NCBI GenBank assembly: GCA_023053685.1 | Contig: JALIGW010000002.1 | Span: forward strand, 253,805,239 to 253,869,238 | DNA length: 64,000 nt | Source of the DNA: Diadophis punctatus similis | Taxonomy: Eukaryota > Chordata > Lepidosauria > Squamata > Dipsadidae | Direction: 5' to 3' | Part shown: piece after piece, positions 10,212 through 20,192 of the stretch | Position numbering within the stretch: position 1 is the stretch's first letter | How the letters are laid out: the number at the start of each line of letters is the position of its first letter | Program-made: the position numbers and the translations under genes | The notes under the pieces: generated by a model | Told to the model about the DNA's origin: nothing | What the model saw: only the letters and a program-made list of their open reading frames with translations | Databases searched by the model: none

Positions 10212-10822
10212 AGATTTTAAACAAAAACATAACAACTGCAGAAATTAGAAAGGCCATCACCAAACAAAAAAAACAACAAAACGCCAGGCCCAGATGGTAT
10301 ACCTTCAGAATTTTTTATAAAAAATGTCAACAAAAATTAGAGAAATTAATGTTAGAGGTTTATAATGGGGCTATGGAAGAAGCCAAAATTCCCGAGTCTT
10401 GGAAAGAGGCGTACATAACGTTAATTCCGAAAGAAGAAGCAGATAAACTACAAATCAAAAACTATAGACCCATTTCATTATTAAATACTGACTATAAGAT
10501 ATTCGCTTCCATTATGGCAGAAAGTCTCAGACCAATACTAAATAAACGAATACATTCCGACCAGAACGGATTTCTGCCAAATAGACAAATTAGCCATAAT
10601 ACAAGAATTATACTGGATGTTCTTGAGTACTACGACATACATATAGAAAAACAGCTGGTATTAATCTTTATCGACGCCCAGAAAGCCTTCGATAATCTTG
10701 ATTGGCGGTTTTTCATAACCCAGCTTGAGATGATGAACTTTGGCGTTAAATTTTTAAATCTGATTAAAGCAATCTACAAAGAACAATCAGCCAAAGTCCT
10801 AGTGAATAATGATTTGAGGGAC
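10212..10822 (+). mobile_element. L1 ORF2 reverse-transcriptase fragment
   Basis: The + strand translation shows L1 RT motifs: WKEAYITLIPKEEADK, NYRPISLLNTDYKI, NGFLPNRQI and IDAQKAFDNLDW. An earlier phrase TPGPDGIPSEFF lies in another frame, so there is at least one frameshift. Truncated at both ends, abutting intron sequence on the left and an oppositely oriented BovB fragment on the right. Confidence 0.92.
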
Positions 10823-11283
10823 TCTTCTTAATCTCTTCTGCCTCTGTTAGGTCCCTGCCATTTCGGTCCTTTATCATGCCCATTTCTGCATGAAACGTTC
10901 CCTTCATATCTCCAATTTTCTTGAAGAGATCTCTAGTCCTCCCTATTCTATTGTTTTCTTCAATTTCTTTGCACTGTTCATTTAAGAAGGCATTCTTATC
11001 TCTTCTAGCTATTCTCTGGAATTCTGCATTCATTTGGGTGTATCTTTCTCTTTCTCCCTTGCCTTTCGCTTCCCTTCTTTCCTCAGCTATTTGCAAAGCT
11101 TCCTCAGACAGCCATTTTGCTTTCTTGCATTTCTTTTCTTTGGGATGGTTTTAGTTGCTACCTCTTGTACAATGTTGCAAACCTCCATCCATAGTTCTTC
11201 AGGCACTCTGTCTATCAGATCTAATTTCTTAAATCTATTTGTTCACCTGTACTGTATATTCATCAGGGATATTGGGTTAGATT
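10823..11283 (-). mobile_element. BovB (RTE) LINE fragment, downstream part
   Basis: The - strand translation (NAEFQRIARRDKNAFL, EQCKEIEENNRIGRTRDLFK, KDRNGRDLTEAEEIKK) matches the linker between endonuclease and reverse transcriptase of BovB elements. It is collinear with the endonuclease piece at 12183-12990, from which it is separated by an inserted CR1. Confidence 0.85.
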
Positions 11284-12182
11284 ATTATTAGAGTTCGAAG
11301 GGACCCTGTAGGTCATCTAGTCCAACCCCCCGCTCAAGCAGGAGTCCCTACACCATTTCAGACAGATGGCAGTCCAATCTCCCTTTGAAAGTCTCAGGTG
11401 TTGGGGCTCTCACAACCTCCGCTGGCAAGCTGTTCCACTGGTTGATCGCTGTCACCGTCAGAAACTTCCTTCTTACTTCCAGGTTGAATCTCTCCTTGGT
11501 CAGTTTCCATCCATTATTCCTTGTCTGGCCTTCTGGTGCCTTGGAAAACAGCCTGATCCCCTCCTCTCTTTGGCAGCCCCTCAAGTATTGGAATACTGTT
11601 ATCATGTCACCCTGGTCCAGTGGTGGTGAACCTTTTTAGGCTCGCGTGCCAAAAGGGGGGGGGGCGCTCGAGCGCGCTCGCGTGCCCACACCCATTCCCT
11701 CCCCCCCATGCATGCGCACAACACCCCCCCATGCTGCCCCCTGCGCATGCGCACACACCCCACCCCTCCACATCCGCCTTAACGGAGCCTGGGACGACGA
11801 AACGGGCAAACCGGAAGTGCGGAAAAACGCACTTCCGGTTTGCCGGTGAGTTGTTTTTTGCACTCCGGAGGGTTCAGGGAAGCTCCCTGAAGCCCTGGAA
11901 TGCAAAAAACTACAAAACATACAAACAAGAAGTGCGGAAAAATGCACTTCCGGTTTGTCCGTTTTGTAGTTCGTTGCATTCCGGAGCTTCAGGGAGCTTC
12001 CCTAAACCCTCCGGAGTGCAAAAAACAGCTCACTGGCAAACCGGAAGTGCGTTTTTCCGCACTTCTGGTTTGTCGGTGGGCAACCCTCGCGTGCCGGCCG
12101 CTATGGCTCCGCGTGCCACCTGTGGCACGCGTGCCATAGGTTCGCCACCACGGGCCTGGTCTTTCTCTTCGCCAGACTGGCC
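11284..12182 (-). mobile_element. CR1 3' fragment inserted in BovB, itself split by a hAT
   Basis: The CR1 3' signature (GTAGGTCATCTAGTCCAACC) starts at 11309. The - strand translation ends with the RT C-terminus (LTVTAINQWNSLPAEVVRAP). The short continuation at 12162-12182 joins to the left part once the hAT at 11618-12153 is ignored. The same CR1-BovB junction is at 54263 in unit 5. Confidence 0.88.
11618..12153. mobile_element. hAT non-autonomous element with palindromic ETS-like motifs
   Basis: Ends CAGTGGTGGTGAACC and, inverted, GGTTCGCCACCACG. Flanked by CCCTGGTC and GCCTGGTC, an 8-bp target duplication with one mismatch. The empty site is at 54230-54240 (CACCCTGGTCCTTCTC). The interior holds several short palindromes built on ACCGGAAGTGCG and its complement. 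ORFs in several frames are by-products of GC-rich repeats and encode no recognisable transposase. Confidence 0.88.
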
Positions 12183-12990
12183 AATGTGATTCAGTTCATA
12201 GCTGAGTGGCCTAGTGCTTTCCCCTATGTTCTTCAATTTAAGTCTAAATTTTGCCACGAGAAGCTCATGATCTGAGCCACAGTCAGCTCATGCTCTTGTT
12301 TTTACTGACTGTATAGAGCAGCGGTTCCCAACCTGGGGGTCGGGACCCCTTTGGGGGTTGAATGACCATTTCCCAGGGGTCGCTCTGGCATCCTCAGCTC
12401 CCTCCCCCCACTGCCACAAGCCTGGCCATATCGGCTCAACTCGCCCAAGCCCTCCGATTGGTCAGGAGAGGTGCCATTCGGTGAGAGGCGTTTGTTGAGT
12501 TGCTGAGATTGAGAAATATTGCTGTACACTTGTTGGTTATGAAGTCTAAATACAGAAGTAGACTTGTTGTGGAAGATGATATTCTTTGTGCTCTTGCAAA
12601 GACTGGCCCAAGAATTTCTGATCTGGCATAATTACATATTGTTTTTGTGATTAATCGCTATGCTTTAATTATGTTCAATTTTTAACAATGAAAATACATC
12701 CTGCATATTAGATATTTACATTACGATTCATAACAGTAGCAAAATTACAGTTATGAAGTAGCAACAAAAATAATTTTATGGTTGGGGGTCACCACAACAT
12801 GAGGAACTATATTAAGGGGTCGCGGCATTAGAAAGATTGGGAAACACTGGTATAGAGCTTCTCCATCTTTGGCTGCAGAACACACAGTCAGTCTGATTTC
12901 TGTGTTGACTGTCTGGTGATGTCCATGTGTACAGTCGTCTCTTAAGTTGTTGGAAAAGAGTGTTTGCTATGACCTCATTATTTTCATTAA
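12183..12990 (-). mobile_element. BovB endonuclease fragment, split by a hAT
   Basis: The - strand translation on either side of the hAT shows RTE-type endonuclease phrases: RRLYTWTSPDSQHRNQTD, VFCSQRWRSS, then DHELLVAKFRLKLK with STRPLSYELN. The same piece without the hAT is at 54264-54535. BovB is the LINE family known for horizontal transfer between squamates and ruminants. Confidence 0.85.
12319..12849. mobile_element. hAT (Charlie-like) element of 531 bp
   Basis: Termini CAGCGGTTCCCAACC and, inverted, CAGTGTTTCCCAATC. Exact 8-bp target duplication GTATAGAG at 12311-12318 and 12850-12857. The uninterrupted site is at 54383-54400 (GACTGTATAGAGCTTCTC). No transposase ORF; non-autonomous. 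Confidence 0.93.
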
Positions 12991-13066
12991 AATGCATGTT
13001 TTTTGTTTCTTGCTGTTTTCACATCTTCTGCAGATGTCAATCTAACATTTTATGTCAATCTTGTAG

Positions 13067-13571
13067 ACCAAAAAGTTGCTAGGAAGAGAATTCCGGACAA
13101 GTGAGAATCCCAAGAAGCATTAAAAGGAAAGCAAATCCAGCCAGCAATGAAAGTGTTTTTCGCCGCCTCCAGAAAGCTACAAAAGTCTTCTCCTTCTGCA
13201 GGCAGGTGACGGACAAAAGAGAGAATATGAAGAGTTTTGAGTTGGAAAAAAATGAATATGTAGAACTCAAAGAAACACTCCAGAAAAAGATCAAAGAGGA
13301 TTGTTTTCAAATTCAGAAAAAGGAGACGTAATCTGGAAATCAGTGCAGGAGGAAGTGGTCATTTGATAGTCACATAGGATAGGCAGGCATTCGAACTTCA
13401 CCCTGTGAAGCAAGTAAGAATAGCTTGAATGAAAGCAGCATCCAAGAAGGGATCCAAAATATTTTTCATCTTGAGAATCCAAAAATATCCTTGGTGGAAA
13501 AATCCCACAATATGCATATTGTAGGGAAAAGCAGATTGCAGAGCACAGCCGATAATGCATGAGAGGATACA
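13067..13571 (+). other. Upstream exon segment and leader of gene 2
   Basis: Preceded by a plausible acceptor (TCAATCTTGTAG) with a second one at CTTCTGCAG (13026-13034) and an alternative at TTGCTAG. A frame from 13083 to 13331 is open and coiled-coil-like (KSFELEKNEYVELKETLQKK, ends KKET), but it is broken by a 2-base insertion in units 4 and 5, so coding is doubtful. A donor-like CAG|GTGACG lies inside at about 13204. The segment runs without an obvious intron into the leader of the finger ORF. Confidence 0.5.
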
Positions 13572-15011
13572 ATGGAGCAAAGCCCACCCACTGCCCATTT
13601 CCTAGCTTTAGGAAATGTGATACACAAGAGGACTCACATGGGGGAGAAACCATACGAGTGTCCAGTCTGTGGCAAAAGTTTCAGTCATAATTCCAGTCTG
13701 GTGAAACACCAGAGGATGCATACAGGAGAGAAACCGTATGAGTGTCCAGAGTGTGGGAAAAGTTTCAGTCAGAATTCTGGCCTGGTAGTACATCGGAGAA
13801 CACACACAGGAGAAAGACCCTATGAGTGTCCAGAGTGTGGAAAAAGTTTCATTCAGAATTCCCACCTAGTGATGCATAAGAGGACTCACACAGGGGAGAA
13901 ACCGTATGATTGTTCGGATTGTGGGGAAAGTTTCAGTCGGAATTCTAGCCTTGTGTTACACCAGAGGACTCACACAGGGGAGAAACCATATGAATGTCCT
14001 GATTGTGGGAAAGGTTTTAGTGGGAATTCCCACCTAGTGATACATAAGAGGACTCACACAGGGGAGAAACCGTATGAGTGTCCTGATTGTGGGAAAGGTT
14101 TTAGTCAGAATTCTGACCTGGTAGTACATCGGAGAACACACACAGGAGAAAGACCATATGAGTGTCCAGAATGTGGCAGAGGTTTCAGTGATAATTCCAG
14201 TCTGGTGAAACACCAGAGGATGCATACAGGAGAGAAACCATATGAGTGTCCAGACTGTGGCAAAACTTTCAGTCATAATTCCAGTCTGGTGACACACCAA
14301 AGGACTCACACAGGGAAGAAACCGTATGGGTGTCCAGATTGTGGGAAATGTTTCAGTCGGAGTTCTCACATGGTGAGACACCAGAGGAGTCACACAGGGG
14401 AGAAACCACATGAGTGTCCAGATTGTGGGAAATGTTTCAGTCGGAGTTCTCACCTGGTGAGACACCAGAGGAGTCACACAGGGGAGAAACCACATGAGTG
14501 TCCAGATTGTGGGAAATGTTTCAGTCAGACTTCCCACCTGGTGACACACCAAAGGACTCATACTGGGGAAAAACCACTTGAGTGTCCAGATTGTGGGAAA
14601 TGTTTCAGTCAGAGTTCTAGTCTGGTGACACACCAAAGGACTCATACTGGGGAGAAACCACTTGAGTGTCCAGATTGTGGAAAATGTTTCAGTCGGAGTT
14701 CTCACCTGGTGAGACACCAGAGGAGTCACACAGGAGAGAAACCATATGAGTGTCCAGATTGTGGGAAAAGTTTCAGTCATAATTCCAGTCTGGTGAAACA
14801 CCAGAGGAGTCACACAGGGGAGAAACCATATGAGTGTCCAGATTGTGGGAAAGATTTCAGTACTAGTGATAAACTTATAAATCATGTAGGTATACACATA
14901 GGTGAGAAACCTTTTAATTGCCCAGAGTGCGGACGGTGCTTCTCGCAAAATTCCTACCTTGTTAAACATAAGAAAATGCACAAGACCCAAAAGATCATAA
15001 GTAAAGAGTAA
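13572..15011 (+). CDS. C2H2 zinc-finger protein, 16 fingers (gene 2)
   Basis: A 479-residue paralogue of gene 1 with the same 27-residue leader ([15 protein letters not shown] then a half finger) and 16 complete C2H2 fingers, all with the four zinc ligands. It is expected to be a nuclear DNA-binding protein; no effector domain is visible. Fingers 9-13 are a local expansion of near-identical units ([45 protein letters not shown]), many followed by RSHTGEKP instead of RTHTGEKP. Finger 8 has a TGKKP linker. The terminal pair STSDKLINH and SQNSYLVKH is the constant C-terminus. The tail is shorter than in the paralogues (ends ISKE) because of an earlier TAA. Its probable exon 1 is at 9301. The intact frame suggests a functional gene, though expression cannot be judged. 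Confidence 0.93.
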   Translation: MEQSPPTAHFLALGNVIHKRTHMGEKPYECPVCGKSFSHNSSLVKHQRMHTGEKPYECPECGKSFSQNSGLVVHRRTHTGERPYECPECGKSFIQNSHLVMHKRTHTGEKPYDCSDCGESFSRNSSLVLHQRTHTGEKPYECPDCGKGFSGNSHLVIHKRTHTGEKPYECPDCGKGFSQNSDLVVHRRTHTGERPYECPECGRGFSDNSSLVKHQRMHTGEKPYECPDCGKTFSHNSSLVTHQRTHTGKKPYGCPDCGKCFSRSSHMVRHQRSHTGEKPHECPDCGKCFSRSSHLVRHQRSHTGEKPHECPDCGKCFSQTSHLVTHQRTHTGEKPLECPDCGKCFSQSSSLVTHQRTHTGEKPLECPDCGKCFSRSSHLVRHQRSHTGEKPYECPDCGKSFSHNSSLVKHQRSHTGEKPYECPDCGKDFSTSDKLINHVGIHIGEKPFNCPECGRCFSQNSYLVKHKKMHKTQKIISKE

Positions 15012-15775
15012 GTTTGAATTTCTTTTCTGGTCTGCCTTTGCAAGTGAGAAATTAAGTATTTAATTTCTGGCCTGATTCTGTTTAGCCAAACCTGTCTCAG
15101 TATTAGCCATGAAGGGGAAGAGAAAAGAAACGAAAATGGATAATGTTAGCTTGATCAATGTTAACTACTTGTGTGTTGCTATCAGGAATAGGTAGTGGAT
15201 ATTTCCTTTTGCAAAAATAGCATAATTGCTGCCAAAAGGCACTTTGAAATGTCTTTTGCACATTGAACAACATAGATAATAGAAAAGCAACACATAGGTT
15301 TTTTGGAAATCTGCTTCACATCCTGAAAAAAATATATTGGAAGATAGGAACACTATGATTTACTTACCAATTTTAGCTCTGCAAATATGAAAGTGACGGG
15401 AGAAGAGAAGTAAAGAGGGTTCAGAGTTTATCTTTCCTAACATTTTCGGAAATTGAGGGTAAGAAGAATCCCTGTTCAGATTGTGAACATTGAAGCACAG
15501 AATTGAGAACATTTGACGGTGGTTTGGGGCAGCGAGTAGATAACAAAAATTCACATGTAAAGTTTGTTGAACTTGATATGCAAATAACTGTGTAAATATT
15601 ATAGAGAAAAAGGGGTGGTGGTTTTTGAGCGTAGGCTCTTCAAGTTTATGAGCAACTCCTGCTGTGATCCCCTTTTCTTGAACATGCCTCTTGTTACCTT
15701 TTGAAGGTTGATGTTGTGATAGCACTGTCAAGATGGTAAACATTTTGCTGAGTTTGGAAGATTTCAAAAAATTTA
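15012..15775 (+). other. Conserved downstream block of gene 2
   Basis: Paralogous to 1733-2495; no independent gene. Probable 3' UTR and flank. No AATAAA clearly placed. Confidence 0.5.
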
Positions 15776-15777
15776 CT

Positions 15778-16282
15778 TTTAGATTACATTAGATTAACAA
15801 GAGTTGGAAGGACCTTGTAGGTCATCTAGTCCAACCCCCCCTCCCAAGCAGGAGACCCTACAACATTTCTGACAAATGGCAGTCCAATCTCTTCTTGAAA
15901 GTCTCCAGTGATGGAGCTCTCACAACCTCCGTAGGCAAGCTGTTCCATTGGTTGATTGCTCTCACTGTCAGAAAATGTCTCCTTATTTCCAGATTGAATG
16001 TCTCCTTGTTCAGTTTTCATCCATTATTCCTTCTCTGGCGTTCAGGTCCTTTGGACAATAGCTTGACCCCCCTCCCCTCTGTGGCAGACCCTCAAATATT
16101 GGAACACTGCTATTATGTCTCCCCTGGTCCTTCTCTTCACTAGACTAACTATGCCCAGTTCCTGTAACCGTTCTTCATATGTTTTGGTCTCCAGTCCCCT
16201 GATCATCCTCATTGCTTTCCTCTGCACTTTTTCTAGAGTCTCAATATATTTTTTATAGTGTGGTGGCCAAAACTAGATGCAA
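15778..16282 (-). mobile_element. CR1 3' fragment
   Basis: Paralogous copy of 2503-3008 with the same truncation and the same flanks, so it is one ancestral insertion carried by array duplication. Confidence 0.9.
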
Positions 16283-16506
16283 TATTCTAGGTGTCTTCAT
16301 TTCAGTAATTCAATTCAGGTTATAACACAATGTCCCCGTGACTCTGGACACACAGAAATTTCAGAGCACATGTTTCTCCAATGGCTGTATTACAGATGTT
16401 TATACCAGGCTTCTCTCTCCAGTACTGCATAAAAACTCAGGGCACGCAAGACAGTTCTACAGTTCCTTACTGCTTTCAGATAGTAGCCCTGTTACTACAT
16501 ACTGTG

Positions 16507-16882
16507 CAGGTAGTCCTCAACTTACGACCACAATTGAGCCCAAAATTTATGTTGCTAAGTGAGAAATTTGTTAAGTGAGTTTTGCACCATTTTACCACTT
16601 TTCTTGCCGTATTTGGTAAGTGAATCACTGCAGTTGTTAAATTAGTAACCCGTTTGTTAAATGAATCTGGTTTCTCCATTGAATTTGGTTGTCAGAAATT
16701 TGCAAAGGTGATCACATGACCCCAAGACACTGCAGCCGTTATAAATGTGAGATGGTTGTCAAGCATCTGAATGTAAATCACATGACCATGGGGATGCTGC
16801 AGTGGTCATAATTCTGAAAAATGTTCATAAGTCACTTTTTACAGTGTTTACTGTTGTAATTTTGAATGGTCATAGCAAACAG
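16507..16882 (+). mobile_element. MITE, truncated at its right end
   Basis: Paralogue of 3221-3602. It starts CAGGTAGTCCTCAACTTACG and stops at the same point before the CCAAT module. Confidence 0.7.
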
Positions 16883-17190
16883 GAGCATCATGAGGTAAAT
16901 CACAGAACAGCATAAAAAGCCCACAGAAGAAAAAGGCGGGAAAACAGGGAAACTTCCCTGCCACACTCACAGCAACCAATTGCAGCGCAGATTGCCTCAA
17001 GCAGGAGCCACCAATCAACCACAACTCTGTGTTTCTGGCTCACTATACAACCCCACTCCTCCAGCTACTACATTTAAATACTTTAACAGTTCCATTTAGA
17101 CTCCTGTTTTTATATACGTATGCTATTGTCTTTCATGTCTTTGGTTTCTTAGTATAATTACTATTTTTATTAAACTTCGATGTCTGAAGT
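16883..17190 (+). promoter_or_regulatory. CCAAT/TATA module, 3' part lost
   Basis: CCAATTGCAG, CCAATCAACC and ATTTAAATAC are kept, but the AATAAA part seen in units 1, 3 and 5 is replaced by other sequence after about 17180. Function not shown. Confidence 0.35.
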
Positions 17191-17194
17191 TGGA

Positions 17195-17345
17195 AGAGTT
17201 TGTGGCTTACTGGCTACTGCAAGAATTTCTTGGGAAAAGTGTTTCTTTTGATTCTGTAAAGGATCCAATTTCTTTTTCTTTTGCAACGTGTCTCATACAT
17301 AAAACCAAAATACCAGGTGGCAAGAAAGAGGAGCAACGGGTATGA
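17195..17345 (+). repeat. Segment shared with 59895-60060
   Basis: GTTGGAAGAGTTTGTGGC through GGTGGCAAGAAAGAGGAGCA is nearly identical in the two places and is followed by different sequence. It is either a fragment of a dispersed repeat or a piece of array flank moved with the duplication. Identity not recognised. Confidence 0.5.
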
Positions 17346-17574
17346 GTGTGGGGAGAGGAATAACAATTTATGCCATGCTTAAGAATTAAGAGAAAGAAAA
17401 AAAAAACAGTAATTGAATCCCATTAGACAAACATTCAACACAGACACAATAAAACTGATAGATGGGAAATAATGGAATTCCCTATAAATAACTTTTACAG
17501 CAGAACAAATAGATTAATTAAACCCCATAAAACCTACAAACACTGTCTATCATATGTCCATCCCTACTCTATCT

Positions 17575-17601
17575 ATATATCATCCATCTATCTATCTATC
17601 A

Positions 17602-17687
<86 letters not shown>

Positions 17688-17697
17688 ATCTATCTAT
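17575..17697. repeat. (TATC)n/(TGTC)n microsatellite
   Basis: A compound tetranucleotide tract: TATC, then about nine TGTC units, then TATC units. On the complementary strand this is GATA/GACA, the Bkm-type repeat abundant in snakes. Confidence 0.97.
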
Positions 17698-17911
17698 GTT
17701 GTGTCTTGGGATTTGCTTGTTAGCTGAGATGTTTACAACAAGGTCCGCTCTATTGATTAAAGCTGCTCATTGCTGATTGGTTCTTTCCAGCCGGGGCTCT
17801 CTATTTAAACTGGAGGCACCCGGCTGGGCTTTGCTTGAGTTTCCTCACCCTATACAATAGAGAGCTGTTGTCACTCGACCTGCCTCCAGTCTCTTCAGTA
17901 CTGGAACCCAA
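17698..17911 (+). mobile_element. Possible solo LTR or short promoter-bearing repeat
   Basis: A 214-base island between two (TATC)n tracts, not found elsewhere in the window. It begins TGTTGTGTCTTGGG and has GCTGATTGGTTC (inverted CCAAT box), then CTATTTAAACTGG (TATA-like) 30 bases later, and GAGAGCTGTTGTCACTC near the end. These are LTR-like features, but no target duplication can be read because microsatellite flanks both sides. Confidence 0.4.
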
Positions 17912-17986
<75 letters not shown>

Positions 17987-18055
17987 CCATCTATCTATCT
18001 CTATCATCTATCTATCTCTATCCATCCATCCATTTCATCTATCTATCTATCATAA
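17912..18055. repeat. (TATC)n microsatellite
   Basis: About 19 uninterrupted TATC units followed by degraded TATC/CATC units. Confidence 0.97.
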
Positions 18056-18282
18056 AATGAAATAAAATTTTGCAATGGGCAATCCAGAGCTGGCTTATTC
18101 CCAGGGCCAGACCAGAAACCACCACTCCATTTCCTCAGAAGAAAAGTTTGAAGCTCAGATTTAAGACAAAAAAGGTCTATTTTCTGAAGAATAATGGGAA
18201 CTTAACTGCAAAGATGTTGGACTGGATCTTGAAAGGCTGCAGCCACCAGAACAGATGAGTGGGTAGATTGTGTGGGGAATAA
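18056..18282. other. Unassigned non-coding sequence
   Basis: The right part (from about 18180) is shared with 33860-33950 upstream of unit 4 exon 1. No gene visible. Confidence 0.35.
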
Positions 18283-18500
18283 GAACAGCCAGTTTGGTGC
18301 AGTGGTGAAAGCTGCAAGTTACAGACGGGGAGATGATCAGTTCCTGTCCTGCCATAGGCGTAAAACCATCTGGGCATACCTGGCCAGTCCCTCTCTCAGG
18401 TCTAGGAAACAGGAAACGGGGAGACCACTTGGAAAATCCTTGCAAGGAAACTGCAGAGAAACCAGACCAGGCAATTGCCAGGTGCGAAGTCTATCTTGAA
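18283..18500 (+). mobile_element. tRNA-derived squamate SINE
   Basis: A box A-like TGGTGCAGTGG at about 18296 and a weaker box B-like AGTTCCTGTCC about 35 bases later, then the CCAGTCCCTCTCTCAGGTC middle part and a BovB-related tail (CCACTTGGAAAATCCTTGC, GAAACTGCAGAGAAACC). This layout is that of squamate SINEs mobilised by BovB. It is not a functional tRNA gene. Confidence 0.72.
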
Positions 18501-18604
18501 GGCAGCTAAAACAAACATTGGGTGTAAGGTTTAGGGACAGGGGATTAAAACTGCAAAGAAGCTCCAGTTCATTGTTAGGTCAGGCATGAAAGTAGCTTCC
18601 AGGA

Positions 18605-18715
18605 GCTATGGGCAGCAGTGGGTTGCTCCTGGTTTGGCCCGCCGACCCACCCGGGACGCTTTTGTGCATGCGCGAACCAGTAGCAACGCAATTTGAAACC
18701 CACTACTGGCTATAG
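18605..18715. mobile_element. Foldback-related remnant
   Basis: GTGGGTTGCTCCTGGTTTGG and its imperfect inverted end GTTTGAAACCCACTACTGG resemble the termini of the foldback family at 8447 and 34315. Short and degraded. Confidence 0.45.
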
Positions 18716-18719
18716 AATA

Positions 18720-19201
18720 GTGGGATGTCAATTGAGTGGTGAAAATTATATTCCTGAAGGGAGACAGGCGGGTAGGGGAGATTGAAATGAACCTCCTTCC
18801 TGGTCCAGGATGCGACCTAAGAAGTGCTTTATCATGCTATGAAATACTATGCCACCATGAGTTCTGGAAGGAAAAAAGAATCAAGATAAGTTGGGGCTGT
18901 TTCACATTCCTGCATGTAACAGAGATTAGAGCCAATAGCTGAACTGGGGTCTTCTGAATCTAGTTAGGCCATCAACTCCATCGTCTCCCCCAGACACACA
19001 AACGATGCTTTCCCTTGGTTTTAGTTCTTGCTTCAATTGCAGTTGGTATGAGTGCATCGATGTCGCGTAGAGTAATCAAACAAAAATCTTGCAAGCGACA
19101 GAAGCCTGTAATTCAGCCGTATGTCGCTAGATGGCGCGCGCTCTATTAAATGAGTAACACCCGGCGACTAGAAAGCGGGTCAATAGAGTAGAGCGGCATC
19201 G
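18720..19201 (+). promoter_or_regulatory. Promoter-proximal block of gene 3
   Basis: Paralogue of 8766-9300, including the CTCF-like GTCGCTAGATGGCGCGCG at 19123-19140. Compared with unit 2 it has ATGAGTAAC inserted before CACCCGGCGAC, a form shared with unit 5. Confidence 0.5.
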
Positions 19202-19405
19202 ATGGTGGCTGAGTTCGCACATCCAACGAGAGGGGGAGCGACGGAGCCTGAAGGGGTTGAAACAATAGAGTACTGGATTTCTAGAGAGGATGTTGGAGAG
19301 AGGGGAAGGACAGAGGGATCTCCTCTTCCGGCTGACCCATCGGAGGACGGTGGCGTGGAGGGCGCCTCTCCTGCTCTTCCCAGGACTTCAGCAGCTGGAA
19401 AGTGA
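19202..19405 (+). other. Candidate exon 1 of gene 3 with a conserved 67-codon ORF
   Basis: Same architecture as 9301-9504, ending TSAAGK because the donor context is GGAAA|GTGAGT. Differences from unit 2 (for example EEWISR versus EYWISR, VEKRG versus VGERG) keep the frame open. Confidence 0.5.
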
Positions 19406-20091
19406 GTTGGGGACAGGTCGGAGGAGAAGCCGGTGCAAGGTGGGCTGTTTGGTTTCCTCCACGATGCAGAAGCAGAGAAGAAACCAGGCTGAAACATGTC
19501 AGGTGCTGCTGCATGTTCCTTCCCTCCCCAAACTTTTTTCCTGTGGTGCTGGTCGTTATGAAAGTGGTCACTGCAATTTTCTGCTTCTTGGGGGATTTTT
19601 TAAAAAGTCTCCTTCAATTTAAAGTGGACTCTTTGATTTTATGGATGTGTTCTTTTCTTGGAAACTGGGGAGTTTCATGCACAAAAGTGGGGATTATATC
19701 TTGCTGATGCTTTGGGTACCATGCATCAATTGAAGCCCCTCATCTGCTGAAGCTGTCCCATCCTCTAAAATTAGACCGAAGCGTTTGAGCCTACCCACTT
19801 CTCGGTCATTTTTGAAGCTGAAATACACATGGACTTTTACCAGACATATATTCGTAGGCGTAGCTATCTATATTTGTCCCTATGTGTGTATCTGTGTAAT
19901 CTAGCCTTGACATTTCCTGATATATTTGAAAATAACAAATTCGTTATTGAAGAATTTTGATTTAACTGAAGTCCAGAAGAGAATTTAATGTTTTGGTAGC
20001 TATTCAAACTCTCACTAGTGTTTTATATGTCAAATGAATCATAATTAAGAATTAGAAGTTAATTTAGCATTTTGGCATGTTTGCTTTTTCA

Positions 20092-20192
20092 TTATTGTTG
20101 TTAGTTGCGAAGTCATGTCCGACCCATCGCGACCCCTGGACAACTTTCCTCCAGGCCTTCCTGTCCTCTACCATCCTCTGGAGTCCATTTAA
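20092..20192 (+). mobile_element. BovB-related 3' region, left half
   Basis: GTTGTTAGTTGCGAAGTCAT, CCGACCCATCGCGACCCC and CCAGGCCTTCCTGTCC match the sequence shared by BovB and the ruminant SINEs derived from it. Interrupted at GAGTCCATTTAA by the L2 that follows; it resumes at 21841. Confidence 0.78.

Noticed and set aside
11620..12257. Overlapping GC-rich ORFs as a new gene
   Set aside because: They lie inside a hAT element with a target duplication and result from its inverted repeats.
13083..13331. Coiled-coil-like ORF upstream of the finger exon as a coding exon
   Set aside because: It is open in units 2 and 3 but frameshifted by 2 bases in unit 4 and stopped in unit 5, and it does not connect in frame to exon 1 or to the fingers. 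Kept only as an exon segment.
17575..18055. (GATA)n tract as proof of a W sex chromosome
   Set aside because: Bkm-type repeats are enriched on snake W chromosomes but are also scattered on autosomes; one or two tracts decide nothing.
18283..18360. A tRNA gene
   Set aside because: Box A- and B-like motifs are present, but the region has no cloverleaf and continues into a BovB-type tail; it is a SINE.
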